Shown here: positions 9,623 to 18,617 of the stretch, one piece after another | Layout of the letters: each line of letters opens with the position of its first letter | Position numbering within the stretch: the stretch's first letter is position 1 | From: Paracoccaceae bacterium | GTDB taxonomy: Bacteria; Pseudomonadota; Alphaproteobacteria; Rhodobacterales; Rhodobacteraceae | Assembly (NCBI GenBank): GCA_902512685.1 | Contig: CABXKH010000015.1 | Coordinates: 1-39,611, forward strand | DNA: 39,611 nt | Reading direction: 5' to 3' | The notes under the pieces: model-generated | Database searches by the model: none | The model's input: the letters and a program-made list of their open reading frames with translations, nothing else | What the model was told of the DNA's origin: nothing | Position numbers and translations under genes: made by a program

Positions 9623-10636
9623 ATGGATGCTGCTCTAGATGAAGGGTATTGGATTGCTGGCTATTTTAGCTATGAACTTGGATATGCGATTGAGTCAAAA
9701 CTGTTAAACTTGACGCCAAAGGAGCGCCGGATACCGCTGATTTCATTGGGCGTTTATGACTGCCCAAAAGACAAACCAAATTTTGACGAAACAGAAGTTT
9801 GGTTTGGGCAGTTTACCCCAGAATGGTCTGCCGCCGATTATCACCACGCTTTTGAGAAAGTGCATGGATATATTTCGGCGGGTGATATTTATCAGGCAAA
9901 TTTGACCTTTCCAATGTATGCAGAAATTCACGGGACATCAGAGGCAATTTTTGCCGCGCTTAAACAAGCCAAGCGAGAAAGTTACCGCACCCTTGTTTTG
10001 CAAGAAAACGGCCCAGATATAATTTCCTGTTCGCCAGAGTTATTTTTTACCTTGAATCGCGATGGAATGATAGAAACGAAGCCGATGAAGGGCACCCAGC
10101 CGCGCAGCTGCGATCCAATCAAAGATAAAGAATTAAAATCTTTTCTGGCTAATGATCCTAAAAACAGGGCGGAAAATTTGATAATTGTTGATCTTTTGCG
10201 AAATGATCTTTCACGTATATGCCAACCCGGTTCTGTCAAGGTGCCGCAGCTTTTTGAAATAGAAAGCTATTCAACTGTTCATCAAATGACGTCGCAAATA
10301 GTGGGGCAGACTAAAGCCGGTAAGCACCTGTCTGATATAATTCGGGCGCTGTTCCCATGTGGGTCAATTACCGGGGCCCCGAAAGTTAGAGCAATGGAGA
10401 TTCTAAACACTCTCGAGCCTTTGGCTCGAGATGTGTATTGCGGTTCCATTGGTTGGGCTGCTCCGGATGGGCGCGCTGAATTCAATGTAGCTATTCGCAC
10501 ATTAATGCTGGAAAGCAAACTTGGCCAACTGAACGTCGGTGGTGGTGTGGTTTATGATAGCACCGCAGAATCAGAATATGAGGAGGCTTTATGGAAAGCC
10601 CGCTTCGCACAGCGATCCCCAGTAATTGCCGCCTGA
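9623..10636 (+). CDS. pabB: Aminodeoxychorismate synthase component I, N-terminus cut off by an in-frame TAA
   Basis: PabB aminates chorismate to 4-amino-4-deoxychorismate on the way to p-aminobenzoate and folate. The segment ETKPMKGTQPRS has the PxKGT lysine typical of PabB, where anthranilate synthase has PxAGT. Chorismate-binding motifs follow (IVDLLRNDLSRIC, FPCGSITGAPKVRAMEI, GGGVVYDS). Family members begin about 40 residues earlier. That sequence is present in frame from the GTG at 9503 (VQVIFETGPKGSAALF), but a TAA at 9596-9598 interrupts it nine codons before the ATG at 9623. The ATG-started product of 337 residues lacks the first N-terminal strand and helix, and its ribosome-binding site is weak. 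The 3' end overlaps the pabC frame by 46 nt. pabA is not in the window. Confidence 0.85.
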   Translation: MDAALDEGYWIAGYFSYELGYAIESKLLNLTPKERRIPLISLGVYDCPKDKPNFDETEVWFGQFTPEWSAADYHHAFEKVHGYISAGDIYQANLTFPMYAEIHGTSEAIFAALKQAKRESYRTLVLQENGPDIISCSPELFFTLNRDGMIETKPMKGTQPRSCDPIKDKELKSFLANDPKNRAENLIIVDLLRNDLSRICQPGSVKVPQLFEIESYSTVHQMTSQIVGQTKAGKHLSDIIRALFPCGSITGAPKVRAMEILNTLEPLARDVYCGSIGWAAPDGRAEFNVAIRTLMLESKLGQLNVGGGVVYDSTAESEYEEALWKARFAQRSPVIAA

Positions 10637-11232
10637 TTAAAACCTTTCGGTTCGATCCAACAGGTGGTGCGCTAAATATTTCATTACACTTAAAGCGGAT
10701 GGCGCATAGTGCGAAGGTATTCGGTTTTCCATTTTATGAAAAAACTATAGTAAAAGAGATCGGCAATTTAAGCAGTAAGCACCCTTTGAGGTGTAGGCTA
10801 ACATTAGGTGAAATGGGCGACTTTAATCTTAAATCAGAGACTTTCGAGAATACTGAGAAGGTTTGGAAAGTTGCCATTGCAGAGCAGAAGCTTTCCTCAT
10901 GTGATCCTTGGCTACACCATAAAACCACGCAAAGAAGCATATACGATGAAGCTAGATCCACGCTGCCAAAAGAACTCGATGAGTTTTTGTTTGTGAATGA
11001 AAAAGAAGAGGTTTGCGAAGGCACAATCACCAATGTTTTTGTCCAATTGAGTGATGGCAATTGGATCACTCCGCCTGTTGCGAGTGGATGCCTTCCTGGC
11101 ATTTTTCGTCAGATAAAACTGCAATCCGGGACCGTTCGGGAAAGAGTTGTTACGATCAATGAGCTTTTGAAATGTCGCCAAATTATGGTTGGAAATTCAC
11201 TGCGTGGTGAAATCTTAGCAGAACTCTTATGA
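10591..11232 (+). CDS. pabC: Aminotransferase class IV, probable aminodeoxychorismate lyase
   Basis: This 213-residue fold-type IV PLP enzyme probably releases pyruvate from aminodeoxychorismate to give p-aminobenzoate. The PLP lysine lies in WLHHKTTQRSIYDEAR, matching the HKTTxRxxYD motif of PabC-like proteins. The C-terminal part has EEVCEGTITNVFV and VASGCLPGIFR, typical of the family. It starts inside the end of pabB (46-nt overlap) after a good ribosome-binding site (GAGGAGG), so the two are almost certainly one transcript with coupled translation. It is shorter than E. coli PabC (about 270 residues), but short forms beside pabB are common in alphaproteobacteria. A general class IV aminotransferase remains possible. 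Confidence 0.85.
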   Translation: MESPLRTAIPSNCRLIKTFRFDPTGGALNISLHLKRMAHSAKVFGFPFYEKTIVKEIGNLSSKHPLRCRLTLGEMGDFNLKSETFENTEKVWKVAIAEQKLSSCDPWLHHKTTQRSIYDEARSTLPKELDEFLFVNEKEEVCEGTITNVFVQLSDGNWITPPVASGCLPGIFRQIKLQSGTVRERVVTINELLKCRQIMVGNSLRGEILAELL

Positions 11233-11307
11233 GTGATGGCTTGACATCGGGCCCGCAACCTTGTGTATCGGCACAAACAGACTTTACCCGCTCGAAAGGC
11301 CAAACCT

Positions 11308-13083
11308 ATGCACGCCTACCGCAGTCATACCTGTGTTGATTTGAATGTATCCAATGTGGGTCAAACCGTTCGCCTTAGCGGATGGGTTCACCGCGTACGT
11401 GATCACGGCGGGGTTTTGTTTATAGACCTACGTGATCATTATGGTGTGACACAGATAATAGCCGATACAGATAGTCCGGTATTTTCGCAGGTCGAAGCCT
11501 TGCGCAGTGAATGGTGCATTCGGATAGACGGAAATGTATTGGCCAGAGATGAAAGTCTCATAAACCCAAAACTTCCCACAGGGGAAGTCGAGGTGTTCAT
11601 CCGAGATATTGAAGTTCTTGGTGCAGCAGAAGAACTGCCGCTTATGGTGTTTGGTGATCAAGAATACCCCGAAGAAACCCGCCTAAGGTATCGTTACCTC
11701 GATTTGCGCCGAGAAAAGCTGCAAAATAATATGAAACTGCGTTCTGACGTGGTGGCTTCGATACGAAAACGGATGTGGGATGTCGATTTCAGGGAGTTTC
11801 AAACCCCTATCATCACGGCCTCAAGTCCTGAGGGCGCGCGCGACTTTCTGGTTCCAAGTCGGTTGCATCCTGGAAAATTCTATGCGTTGCCGCAAGCGCC
11901 GCAGCAGTTCAAGCAGTTGATCATGGTGTCGGGATTTGACCGGTATTTTCAAATTGCTCCCTGTTTTCGGGATGAAGACCCACGCGCTGATAGATCGCCG
12001 ACTGACTTTTACCAGTTGGACATGGAAATGTCTTTCGTCACCCAACAGGATGTGTTTGATGCGATCGAACCGGTCCTGAAAGGTGTTTTTGAGGAATTTT
12101 CCGGTGGCCGCACAGTAGACAAAGATTGGCCACAAATTTCTTACCGGGATGCAGCACTTTGGTATGGCACCGACAAACCGGATTTACGTAATCCAATTAA
12201 AATGCAAGTGGTCAGCGATCATTTCCGCGGATCGGGCTTTGCAATTTTTGCGAAACTTTTAGAGCAGGAAGGTGCCGAGATTCGAGCGATCCCAGCGCCA
12301 ACTGGTGGAAGTCGCAAATTTTGTGATCGAATGAACGCATTTGCTCAGAAAGAGGGGCTGCCAGGGATGGGTTATATCTTTTGGCGCGAGGGCGAAAACG
12401 GAATGGAAGCAGCCGGTCCGCTGGCCAAAAATATTGGACCTGAACGCACCGAGGCCATTCGTGAGCAATTGGGAATGGGAATTGGAGATGCTGCATTTTT
12501 CCTAGCTGGTAAGCCCAAAACCTTTGAAGCAGTGGCAGGCCGTGCCCGCAATGTGATCGGTGAAGAGTTAAATCTTATCGATAAAGACCGATTTGCATTT
12601 GCGTGGATTGTAGATTTTCCAATTTACGAACAGGATGCTGAAACAGGTAAAATTGATTTTGAACATAATCCGTTCTCAATGCCTCAGGGCGGGATGGATG
12701 CTCTGCAGGGCAATCCCCTAAAGGTATTGGGTTATCAATATGATTTGGCCTGTAATGGATATGAATTGGTCTCAGGGGCCATACGAAATCACAAACCGGA
12801 AATTATGTTCAAAGCTTTTGAAATAGCTGGATATGACGAAGCAGAGGTGCGTAAACGCTTTGGCGGAATGGTGAATGCCTTTCAATATGGGGCACCTCCA
12901 CACGGTGGTTGCGCTGCAGGCATTGACCGGATCGTGATGTTGCTTGCTGATGAAATGAATATTCGTGAGGTCATTATGTTCCCAATGAACCAACGGGCAG
13001 AGGACTTGATGATGGGAGCTCCGAGCGAGCCTATTAGCGACCAACTCATGGAGTTGAACCTGCGGGTTATTCAACAAGACTAG
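11308..13083 (+). CDS. aspS: Aspartyl-tRNA synthetase, probably non-discriminating
   Basis: This class IIb synthetase charges tRNA-Asp. The 591-residue protein starts [13 protein letters not shown] at an ATG preceded by AAAGG. It has the N-terminal OB-fold anticodon domain (about residues 1-105), class II motifs including [19 protein letters not shown], a GAD insertion domain, and motif 3 ([18 protein letters not shown]). The anticodon-binding segment reads [18 protein letters not shown] His after RD at this place is associated with AspRS enzymes that also charge tRNA-Asn, to be corrected by the amidotransferase GatCAB, whereas discriminating enzymes have Leu. A frame opening at 11263 adds 15 unlikely residues. 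Confidence 0.97.
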   Translation: MHAYRSHTCVDLNVSNVGQTVRLSGWVHRVRDHGGVLFIDLRDHYGVTQIIADTDSPVFSQVEALRSEWCIRIDGNVLARDESLINPKLPTGEVEVFIRDIEVLGAAEELPLMVFGDQEYPEETRLRYRYLDLRREKLQNNMKLRSDVVASIRKRMWDVDFREFQTPIITASSPEGARDFLVPSRLHPGKFYALPQAPQQFKQLIMVSGFDRYFQIAPCFRDEDPRADRSPTDFYQLDMEMSFVTQQDVFDAIEPVLKGVFEEFSGGRTVDKDWPQISYRDAALWYGTDKPDLRNPIKMQVVSDHFRGSGFAIFAKLLEQEGAEIRAIPAPTGGSRKFCDRMNAFAQKEGLPGMGYIFWREGENGMEAAGPLAKNIGPERTEAIREQLGMGIGDAAFFLAGKPKTFEAVAGRARNVIGEELNLIDKDRFAFAWIVDFPIYEQDAETGKIDFEHNPFSMPQGGMDALQGNPLKVLGYQYDLACNGYELVSGAIRNHKPEIMFKAFEIAGYDEAEVRKRFGGMVNAFQYGAPPHGGCAAGIDRIVMLLADEMNIREVIMFPMNQRAEDLMMGAPSEPISDQLMELNLRVIQQD

Positions 13084-13183
13084 TGGGCAAGTTTTAGGTT
13101 TCTTTTTTGTAAGCAATCACTAGCTTGTTGCTATAACAATACTATTTTTTGAGCGGTGCTGAAATGAGCACTGGAAAGCTATC

Positions 13184-13894
13184 ATGTCTAACAATAAGCT
13201 TGGTGAATTGGTTTCGGATTGGGTTCCTCCTGAGCAGCCAAGCTCGATAGAGCTTATAGGGCGCTTTGCTCAACTGAGCCGCTTATCTGCACAAAAGCAT
13301 GCCGCAGATTTATATCAAGCATTTCGAGGCCATGATACAATCTGGGATTATATGCCCGTGGGCCCCTTTATTTCATCAGGCCAGTTTTTTAAATGGGTTT
13401 CAGACATCACTGCAAGTGATGATGTTATTTTTTTTGCGATACGTGATTTGGCCACTGGCCAACTGGGCGGGGTCGCAAGCTTTCTTCGTATTGCTCCCAA
13501 TCAGGGCAGTATAGAGGTTGGCAATATTGCTTTTTCTCCTAAACTCCAAAAGACCACAGCTGCAACCGAAGCAATGTATTTGATGATGAAATGGGCATTT
13601 GAGGCAGGGTATCGGCGGTACGAGTGGAAGTGTAACGCCCTTAATCATCCCTCGCGCTGTGCCGCTCAACGTCTTGGATTTAGCTTCGAAGGTGTTTTTC
13701 GCCAAGCTTTGGTAGTCAAAGGCCGAAATCGCGATACCGCTTGGTTTGCCATGATAGATAAGGACTGGCCGGCTTTGAAAGAAGCATTTGAGGCTTGGTT
13801 ATCCCAGAAAAATTTCACTCAAGATGGCGAACAAAAAGAACGTTTGGGCGACCTTACTGCTTTGGCACGTGTTTCATCGGACCCAACGCTTTAA
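13184..13894 (+). CDS. GNAT-family N-acetyltransferase (RimJ/RimL type)
   Basis: The central part of this 236-residue protein is a GNAT fold of the RimJ/RimL type. HDTIWDYMPVGPF and the substrate strand GQLGGVASFLRI are followed by GSIEVGNIAFSPKLQ, then the acetyl-CoA-binding turn near TTAATEAMYLMMKWAF, and YEWKCNALNHPSRCAAQRLGF. The last matches the typical RimJ-like N-x-S-x-x-x-A-x-x-LGF end motif. It could acetylate a protein N-terminus, an amino acid or a small molecule; the substrate is not predictable. Its end overlaps the end of the response-regulator gene by 4 nt, tail to tail. Confidence 0.88.
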   Translation: MSNNKLGELVSDWVPPEQPSSIELIGRFAQLSRLSAQKHAADLYQAFRGHDTIWDYMPVGPFISSGQFFKWVSDITASDDVIFFAIRDLATGQLGGVASFLRIAPNQGSIEVGNIAFSPKLQKTTAATEAMYLMMKWAFEAGYRRYEWKCNALNHPSRCAAQRLGFSFEGVFRQALVVKGRNRDTAWFAMIDKDWPALKEAFEAWLSQKNFTQDGEQKERLGDLTALARVSSDPTL

Positions 13895-14568
13895 TTATCG
13901 GTTAATTCAGTAATGCGATTGTTGATTTTAGTTTTCAGGCGGCTGATGTTTTTCTCCTTAACCGCAGCAACAATTTTAGCGTCACCTGTGCTTTTACACA
14001 CTCCATCCAAGAAATTAAGAATATAATCTTGCGACAGAGATGGTTCACGGTTGAGCAGTTTACTGGCGTGGCGCAGATCATCACGATAGGCGATGGAATC
14101 AGGTATAATGATGTCATCAATGATGGCTCTCGGTCCCAAGACCTGCTGGGTGGCAGGAAGGTTTGATAAAAATGCGGATTGGAATCCGGCCAAACTCTCT
14201 ATTGGTTTGGTCAAAAACCCATCGGCGCCAGCCTTGAGAGCACTGTGATGCATAAGCTCATCTCCGCTGGTGGCCAAAATAGCCGGGATACGAGGGCGTT
14301 CGTGATGCAGCTTTCGAATCAAATTCAACCCTGAACCGTCAGGCAAGCCTATATCAATAATGACAACACTGGGGCGGTATACAACAAGATGGCGTTCTGC
14401 TGATTTTAAACAATCAGCGCGTCTTAAGCGCGCACCGCTGCGCTGGCACATCATTCGAACCGCTTCACAAGTAAAACGGCTATCTTCAACCAGCAACAAA
14501 GTTAACCCAAGCAAAGGTCGCAACTTTGTTGGGCAAAGTTTAAGGTTGGTTTTTTGGTTTGAGTTCAT
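13891..14568 (-). CDS. Orphan response regulator: CheY-like receiver with an unassigned helical C-terminus
   Basis: The receiver domain (about residues 20-140 of 225) has the phospho-acceptor Asp in VVIIDIGLPDGSG, the Ser/Thr position in ILATSGDE, and the conserved Lys in FLTKPIESL. The remaining ~85 residues contain a stretch around DDIIIPDSIAYRDDLRHASK and a charged, helical tail with no DNA-binding motif I can recognise. No histidine kinase lies beside it. The start MNSNQKTN follows AGGAAGA; a longer frame from 14613 has no such signal. It may act by protein contact or as a phosphate sink. Confidence 0.85.
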   Translation of the reverse strand: MNSNQKTNLKLCPTKLRPLLGLTLLLVEDSRFTCEAVRMMCQRSGARLRRADCLKSAERHLVVYRPSVVIIDIGLPDGSGLNLIRKLHHERPRIPAILATSGDELMHHSALKAGADGFLTKPIESLAGFQSAFLSNLPATQQVLGPRAIIDDIIIPDSIAYRDDLRHASKLLNREPSLSQDYILNFLDGVCKSTGDAKIVAAVKEKNISRLKTKINNRITELTDN

Positions 14569-14701
14569 CTGTCTTCCTGCGAATCTAAAGTCTATGTTGA
14601 CCGAGCGCCCCAACAGTTGGTTAATTATGCATACATAGGCACCGTGGGTTGCGAAATTTTGAAGTGAAGCGCATAAGGTTTCACGAATGTGAGGAAAAAA
14701 T

Positions 14702-15106
14702 ATGATCGGTCGACTTAACCATGTTGCAATTGCTGTCCCTGATCTGGCGGCAGCCGCAGACCAATACCGACTTTCACTTGGAGCAACTGTTGGCGCGCCC
14801 CAAGATGAGCCAAATCATGGGGTGACTGTGATTTTCATCGAACTTCCAAACACAAAAATAGAATTGCTTTATCCACTGGGGGAAAACAGCCCCATTCAGG
14901 GCTTTCTTAATAAAAATCCATCAGGTGGCATTCATCATATTTGCTATGAGGTTGAGAATATTTTGGAAGCCCGGGATCATCTAAAGTCTACTGGAGCTCG
15001 CGTTTTAGGAACAGGAGAGCCAAAAATAGGGGCTCATGGCAAGCCGGTTTTATTTTTGCATCCCAAGGACTTTAACGGAACATTAATCGAGCTAGAACAG
15101 AGTTAA
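14702..15106 (+). CDS. mce: Methylmalonyl-CoA epimerase
   Basis: This enzyme interconverts the (R) and (S) forms of methylmalonyl-CoA in propionate catabolism, feeding methylmalonyl-CoA mutase. The 134-residue protein has the paired beta-alpha-beta-beta-beta modules of the vicinal-oxygen-chelate fold. Metal-ligand positions are visible in GRLNHVAIAVPDL, GGIHHICYEV and GTLIELEQS, and the full length matches the family. The ribosome-binding site is GAGGAA. DUF1467 follows after 21 nt on the same strand, an arrangement common in Rhodobacterales. Confidence 0.93.
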   Translation: MIGRLNHVAIAVPDLAAAADQYRLSLGATVGAPQDEPNHGVTVIFIELPNTKIELLYPLGENSPIQGFLNKNPSGGIHHICYEVENILEARDHLKSTGARVLGTGEPKIGAHGKPVLFLHPKDFNGTLIELEQS

Positions 15107-15127
15107 ATAGCTGGAACGAGGCTCTAA

Positions 15128-15421
15128 ATGTCAATAACCTCTGCGATTGTTCTTTACGCTGTGATTTGGTTCATGGTGTTTTTGGTTGCAATCCCCATAC
15201 GATTAAAAACTCAAGGCGACCTTGGCGATGTGGTCCCGGGTACTCATGTAGGCGCACCTGAAATTCATAAACTTAGGAAAAAAGCTTGGATTACAACCGG
15301 TTTATCTGCACTTTTATGGGCGCTGATTGCCGGCACTATAATCTCGGGCGCTATCACTATCCGTGACATAGATTTCCTTAATCGGATGAAGCCTGCGACA
15401 ATTGATGAAACAAATGGGTAA
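15128..15421 (+). CDS. DUF1467-family small membrane protein
   Basis: This 97-residue protein has two transmembrane segments: SAIVLYAVIWFMVFLVAIPI, and a second near TGLSALLWALIAGTIISGAI. Between them lies the conserved soluble loop RLKTQGDLGDVVPGTHVGAP. This pattern matches DUF1467, a small inner-membrane family of unknown function in alphaproteobacteria. It is probably co-transcribed with mce. Its last 44 nt overlap the 3' end of the EI24 gene on the other strand. Confidence 0.88.
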   Translation: MSITSAIVLYAVIWFMVFLVAIPIRLKTQGDLGDVVPGTHVGAPEIHKLRKKAWITTGLSALLWALIAGTIISGAITIRDIDFLNRMKPATIDETNG

Positions 15422-16088
15422 ATGTTGCTGCGCCTAGTATTGGGATAAACAAATTTACCAGTGGCATCGAAAGGGGTGCTGCCATCAATATGCCTGCTAG
15501 CCAGATGCGGCCACTATATTGTCTGCGAAGGGCTTTCGCCGCCTTATGGCCAATGCGCCGTGCAGCGGCCATTTGAAAATATTCACGCCCCAAAAGATAT
15601 CCGTTCAGTGCCCAGAAAATCAAAGGTGAGAATACAAAAAAGAAAAAGTATAAAATTAATGCGAATAGATTTGCCGCGATAACAAGACCCAAGAAATTGA
15701 TCGAATCTCTTAGGGAGCCTGTAAAACTGGTTTTAAAGGCAGGGGGCAGATGGGGATAATATTTTTTTTCAACAGCGTGTGCCACGTTTTCAAGAAAAAA
15801 TGACGAAATAAAAACCGCAACAGGAATCATTAAGAAAACTGAAAGACTGATAAGAAGTAAAAAACTCCCCCAACTCATCCACTGGCTGAGGAATGTCACC
15901 TCACCTAAAAAAGGAAGGGCAATACGTTCTTCGAACAAAGATCCAAAGCCATAAGAGACCCCAAGGGAAAGCGCCAAGAATATTCCGATAGTAAGAACAA
16001 TACTCTTTATCACAACCGATCCTAAGGCGGGGTCAGGCAATTGGGCCAAAGATTTTCCAAAGGCTTCGAAAACTTGTCTTATAGCCAT
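15378..16088 (-). CDS. EI24-domain (CysZ-like) membrane protein
   Basis: This 236-residue membrane protein has about four long hydrophobic segments (around residues 25-50, 70-97, 130-160 and 195-222). The middle region RDSINFLGLVIAANL and ALNGYLLGREYFQMAA is typical of the EI24/CysZ family; the second of these is a hallmark of the bacterial members. CysZ homologues take part in sulfate uptake, but no cysteine-biosynthesis genes lie nearby, so transport of sulfate is not claimed. The start overlaps the end of the upstream nitroreductase gene by 10 nt, which indicates a two-gene operon. Confidence 0.85.
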   Translation of the reverse strand: MAIRQVFEAFGKSLAQLPDPALGSVVIKSIVLTIGIFLALSLGVSYGFGSLFEERIALPFLGEVTFLSQWMSWGSFLLLISLSVFLMIPVAVFISSFFLENVAHAVEKKYYPHLPPAFKTSFTGSLRDSINFLGLVIAANLFALILYFFFFVFSPLIFWALNGYLLGREYFQMAAARRIGHKAAKALRRQYSGRIWLAGILMAAPLSMPLVNLFIPILGAATFTHLFHQLSQASSD

Positions 16089-16651
16089 TTTGAAATAGTC
16101 TCTATTTGGGGCCTAGGGCGTTCAGGCGGTTTCGATGTTTCCGTACCAAGATAAATTAACCCAGCGACCCTTTCATGGCTTTTTAAACCAAACCCCTTTT
16201 CAACAAAAGCACGATGGTGTGAAGCCCATCCAGAAAGCCAATTCGCGCCCCAACCAGAGGCGAGCGCCGCATTCAAAAGAGCAAGACAGACAGCGCCCGA
16301 AGAATATGTCTGCTCAATCGCAGGAATTTTATCTGAAGCCTTTTGTACCTCAATAACGGCAATTGCCAAATGGCCTTGATCAAACTGTTTTCGCGCTTTC
16401 GCGGCAGCATCTTCATCCAAATTTTCGCCCAAAGCACACTCTTCTGCCAAAATAGCCAGTTTAGAAAGCGTGGATTCTTTGAGAACAATAAAACGCCAGG
16501 GTTCGAGCTTTCCATGATCAGGAGAGCGGGCAGCGGCCGTTAGAATTTGCATGACTTCGTCTTTGTCGGGAACTGGCAAAGCAAGTGTCTTGGCCGGCCG
16601 AGATCGTCTAGTAAGTAAAAAATCCATTGCTGCGATGTTTTGGTGAGGCAT
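16079..16651 (-). CDS. Nitroreductase-family FMN oxidoreductase
   Basis: This 190-residue protein belongs to the nitroreductase superfamily of FMN-dependent NAD(P)H oxidoreductases. It has FLLTRRSRPAKTL for FMN phosphate binding, AARSPDHGKLEPWRFIVL, and the C-terminal loop VAGLIYLGTETSKPPERPRP. The HGKLEPWRF form resembles the YdjA-type subgroup. The start at 16651 (MPHQNIAAMDFLL) follows a CAGGAG site; a longer frame from 16705 lacks one. It overlaps the EI24 gene by 10 nt. The substrate is unknown. Confidence 0.9.
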   Translation of the reverse strand: MPHQNIAAMDFLLTRRSRPAKTLALPVPDKDEVMQILTAAARSPDHGKLEPWRFIVLKESTLSKLAILAEECALGENLDEDAAAKARKQFDQGHLAIAVIEVQKASDKIPAIEQTYSSGAVCLALLNAALASGWGANWLSGWASHHRAFVEKGFGLKSHERVAGLIYLGTETSKPPERPRPQIETISKWL

Positions 16652-16844
16652 AATAACTCCTGGTCGGATATATTTTAATGTTGGGATTGTCGCCTGGTCT
16701 CGCAAGTAGACTGGGTGCGGAAATTCTCAATAATATTGCTTCAATGGTTTTTCAAGGTGGACCAACACAGCTGTAAGCACCAAAATTGAAAATGTGTGAA
16801 CCTGCGCCGAGAAAGCTGGCCCGCATTGCATATAGGGCAAACTG

Positions 16845-17823
16845 CTAGTCAGTCATCTCCGCGATTAAATCCATAATACGAACCAATTCGGCGCTGATTC
16901 CGGGTTCAGACATAGCATGACCGGCGTTGCGGATCATCCGCAAATCAGATTTGGGCCAAGCTTTTGCCAAGTCCCACGCACTTTGGGGGGGGGCAAATCA
17001 TGTCATAACGACCTTGGACAATAAAACCTGGGATATGGGAAATCTTATCCATCTGGGTAATGATTTGGCCATCAATATCCAAAAACCCATTGTTGATGAA
17101 ATAGTGATTTTCCAGTCTTGAGAAAGTGCGCGCGTAATCGCTGTGCGCCGTTCCCCCTTGCCCATTTGAAGTCATCGAAGCCAAGGCATTTTCCCATGTC
17201 GCCCAACTGCGCCCAAACTGCATTTCAGTTCTTAAATCACCACAGAAAAGTCTTCGGTTGTAAGCTGCGATAAGGTCAGAGTGTTCATCAGTTGGTATGT
17301 TTTCGGTAAATTTGCTCCAAGCATCAGGCCAAAACTGACCAGCGCCGCCCCCATAAAACCACTCTAGCTCTCGCTTGGTCATCAAAAAGACGCCGCGAAG
17401 AATGAGTTGTGTAACGAGGTTGGGATGTGCTTGTGCGTAAATTAGCGCCAAGGTTGCGCCCCAACTGCCGCCAAAAACCGCCCAACTGTCAAGGTCAAGT
17501 GTTTTGCGGATCAACTCCATATCATTAACAAGATGCCATGTAGTATTGTTTTTAACACTTGCTTTTGGGTTTGACCTGCCGCAGCCGCGCTGGTCAAAAA
17601 GGACAACATGAAACTTCTCCGGGTCAAAATACCGCCGCATCATCGGGCTGGATCCACCTCCGGGTCCGCCGTGCAGTACGACGACTGGTATACCATCTGG
17701 ATTGCCGCATTGTTCGACATACAGCTTATGACCATCACCAGTATCAAGCATTTGATGTGCAAAAGGATCAATTGGAGCGTATAAATACTGAGCTGCGCTT
17801 TTTTGACCTGAGAATTTATCCAT
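16845..17823 (-). pseudogene. pip: Proline iminopeptidase with a frameshift in a nine-G tract
   Basis: Pip removes N-terminal proline from peptides. It is an alpha/beta hydrolase. The N-terminal 280 or so residues are normal: [14 protein letters not shown] (oxyanion region), the nucleophile elbow GGSWGAT, and the catalytic Asp in GRYDMICPP. At 16985-16993 there is a run of nine G (C on the coding strand). As given, the frame then reads into 12 unrelated residues and stops at 16945. With eight, the frame continues QSAWDLAKAWPKSDLRMI then RNAGHAMSEPG, which supplies the catalytic His, and stops at 16845-16847. The lesion therefore removes the His of the triad. The start at 17823 is 50 nt from the divergent ubiG start. 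Confidence 0.9.
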
Positions 17824-17873
17824 GTGAACCTATATATGAGATTATGAATGCAAATGACCAGACGGAGCAAAAT

Positions 17874-18617
17874 ATGCAAGCCTCAAATTCGACTGTCGAC
17901 CCTTTGGAGATCGCCAAATTCGAACGCATGGCGGCTGAATGGTGGGACCCTCATGGCAAGTTCAAACCTTTGCATATGCTTAATCCTTGCCGTCTCGACT
18001 ATATCATAAGTCAAATTTCCGCAGAATTTGATTGTGATTTGAGTTTGGAAGAACCATTCAAAGGCCTCAGAATTCTGGACATTGGTTGTGGCGGTGGGCT
18101 TTTATGTGAACCGATGGCAAGGCTGGGTGCGACGGTTGTGGGGGTTGATGCTGCCGAAGGCAATATCCCAGTAGCCAAGATGCATGCAAAGCAATCCCAA
18201 CTAAAGATTGATTATCGTGCCGGGACAGCAGAAGCTCTTGTCGAAAAGTCTGAGCAGTTTGATGTTGTTCTCAATATGGAAGTGATTGAGCATGTGGCTG
18301 ATCCGCAATCTTATCTTACATCCTGTCAAGAATTGTTGAAAACTGGCGGTTTGATGATTTGCTCAACGATCAATCGTAACCCAAGAAGTTTTGCCATGGC
18401 CATCATCGGCGCTGAATACGTCATGCGGTGGTTGCCAAAAGGAACACATCAGTGGTCAAAGTTCATTAAGCCAGATGAACTGAGCGAACTGATCCGACAA
18501 GCCAAGCTTGACCTAGTAGATCGCAAGGGGTTTGTTTTCAATCCACTGAGTTGGCAATGGCGGCTTTCTGATCGAGACCTTAGCGTGAATTATGTCACTG
18601 CAAGCCTTAAGCCTTAG
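17874..18617 (+). CDS. ubiG: Ubiquinone biosynthesis O-methyltransferase
   Basis: UbiG carries out both O-methylations in ubiquinone synthesis. The 247-residue protein has the N-terminal family signature [20 protein letters not shown] and [12 protein letters not shown], the SAM-binding motif [11 protein letters not shown], and [11 protein letters not shown]. The ATG at 17874 ([10 protein letters not shown]) is chosen because GGAG lies six bases upstream and the family starts there. An ATG at 17844 is possible but has only a weak site. Its 3' end overlaps petR by 4 nt, tail to tail. Ubiquinone is the electron donor of the bc1 complex encoded 3 kb away. Confidence 0.95.
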   Translation: MQASNSTVDPLEIAKFERMAAEWWDPHGKFKPLHMLNPCRLDYIISQISAEFDCDLSLEEPFKGLRILDIGCGGGLLCEPMARLGATVVGVDAAEGNIPVAKMHAKQSQLKIDYRAGTAEALVEKSEQFDVVLNMEVIEHVADPQSYLTSCQELLKTGGLMICSTINRNPRSFAMAIIGAEYVMRWLPKGTHQWSKFIKPDELSELIRQAKLDLVDRKGFVFNPLSWQWRLSDRDLSVNYVTASLKP

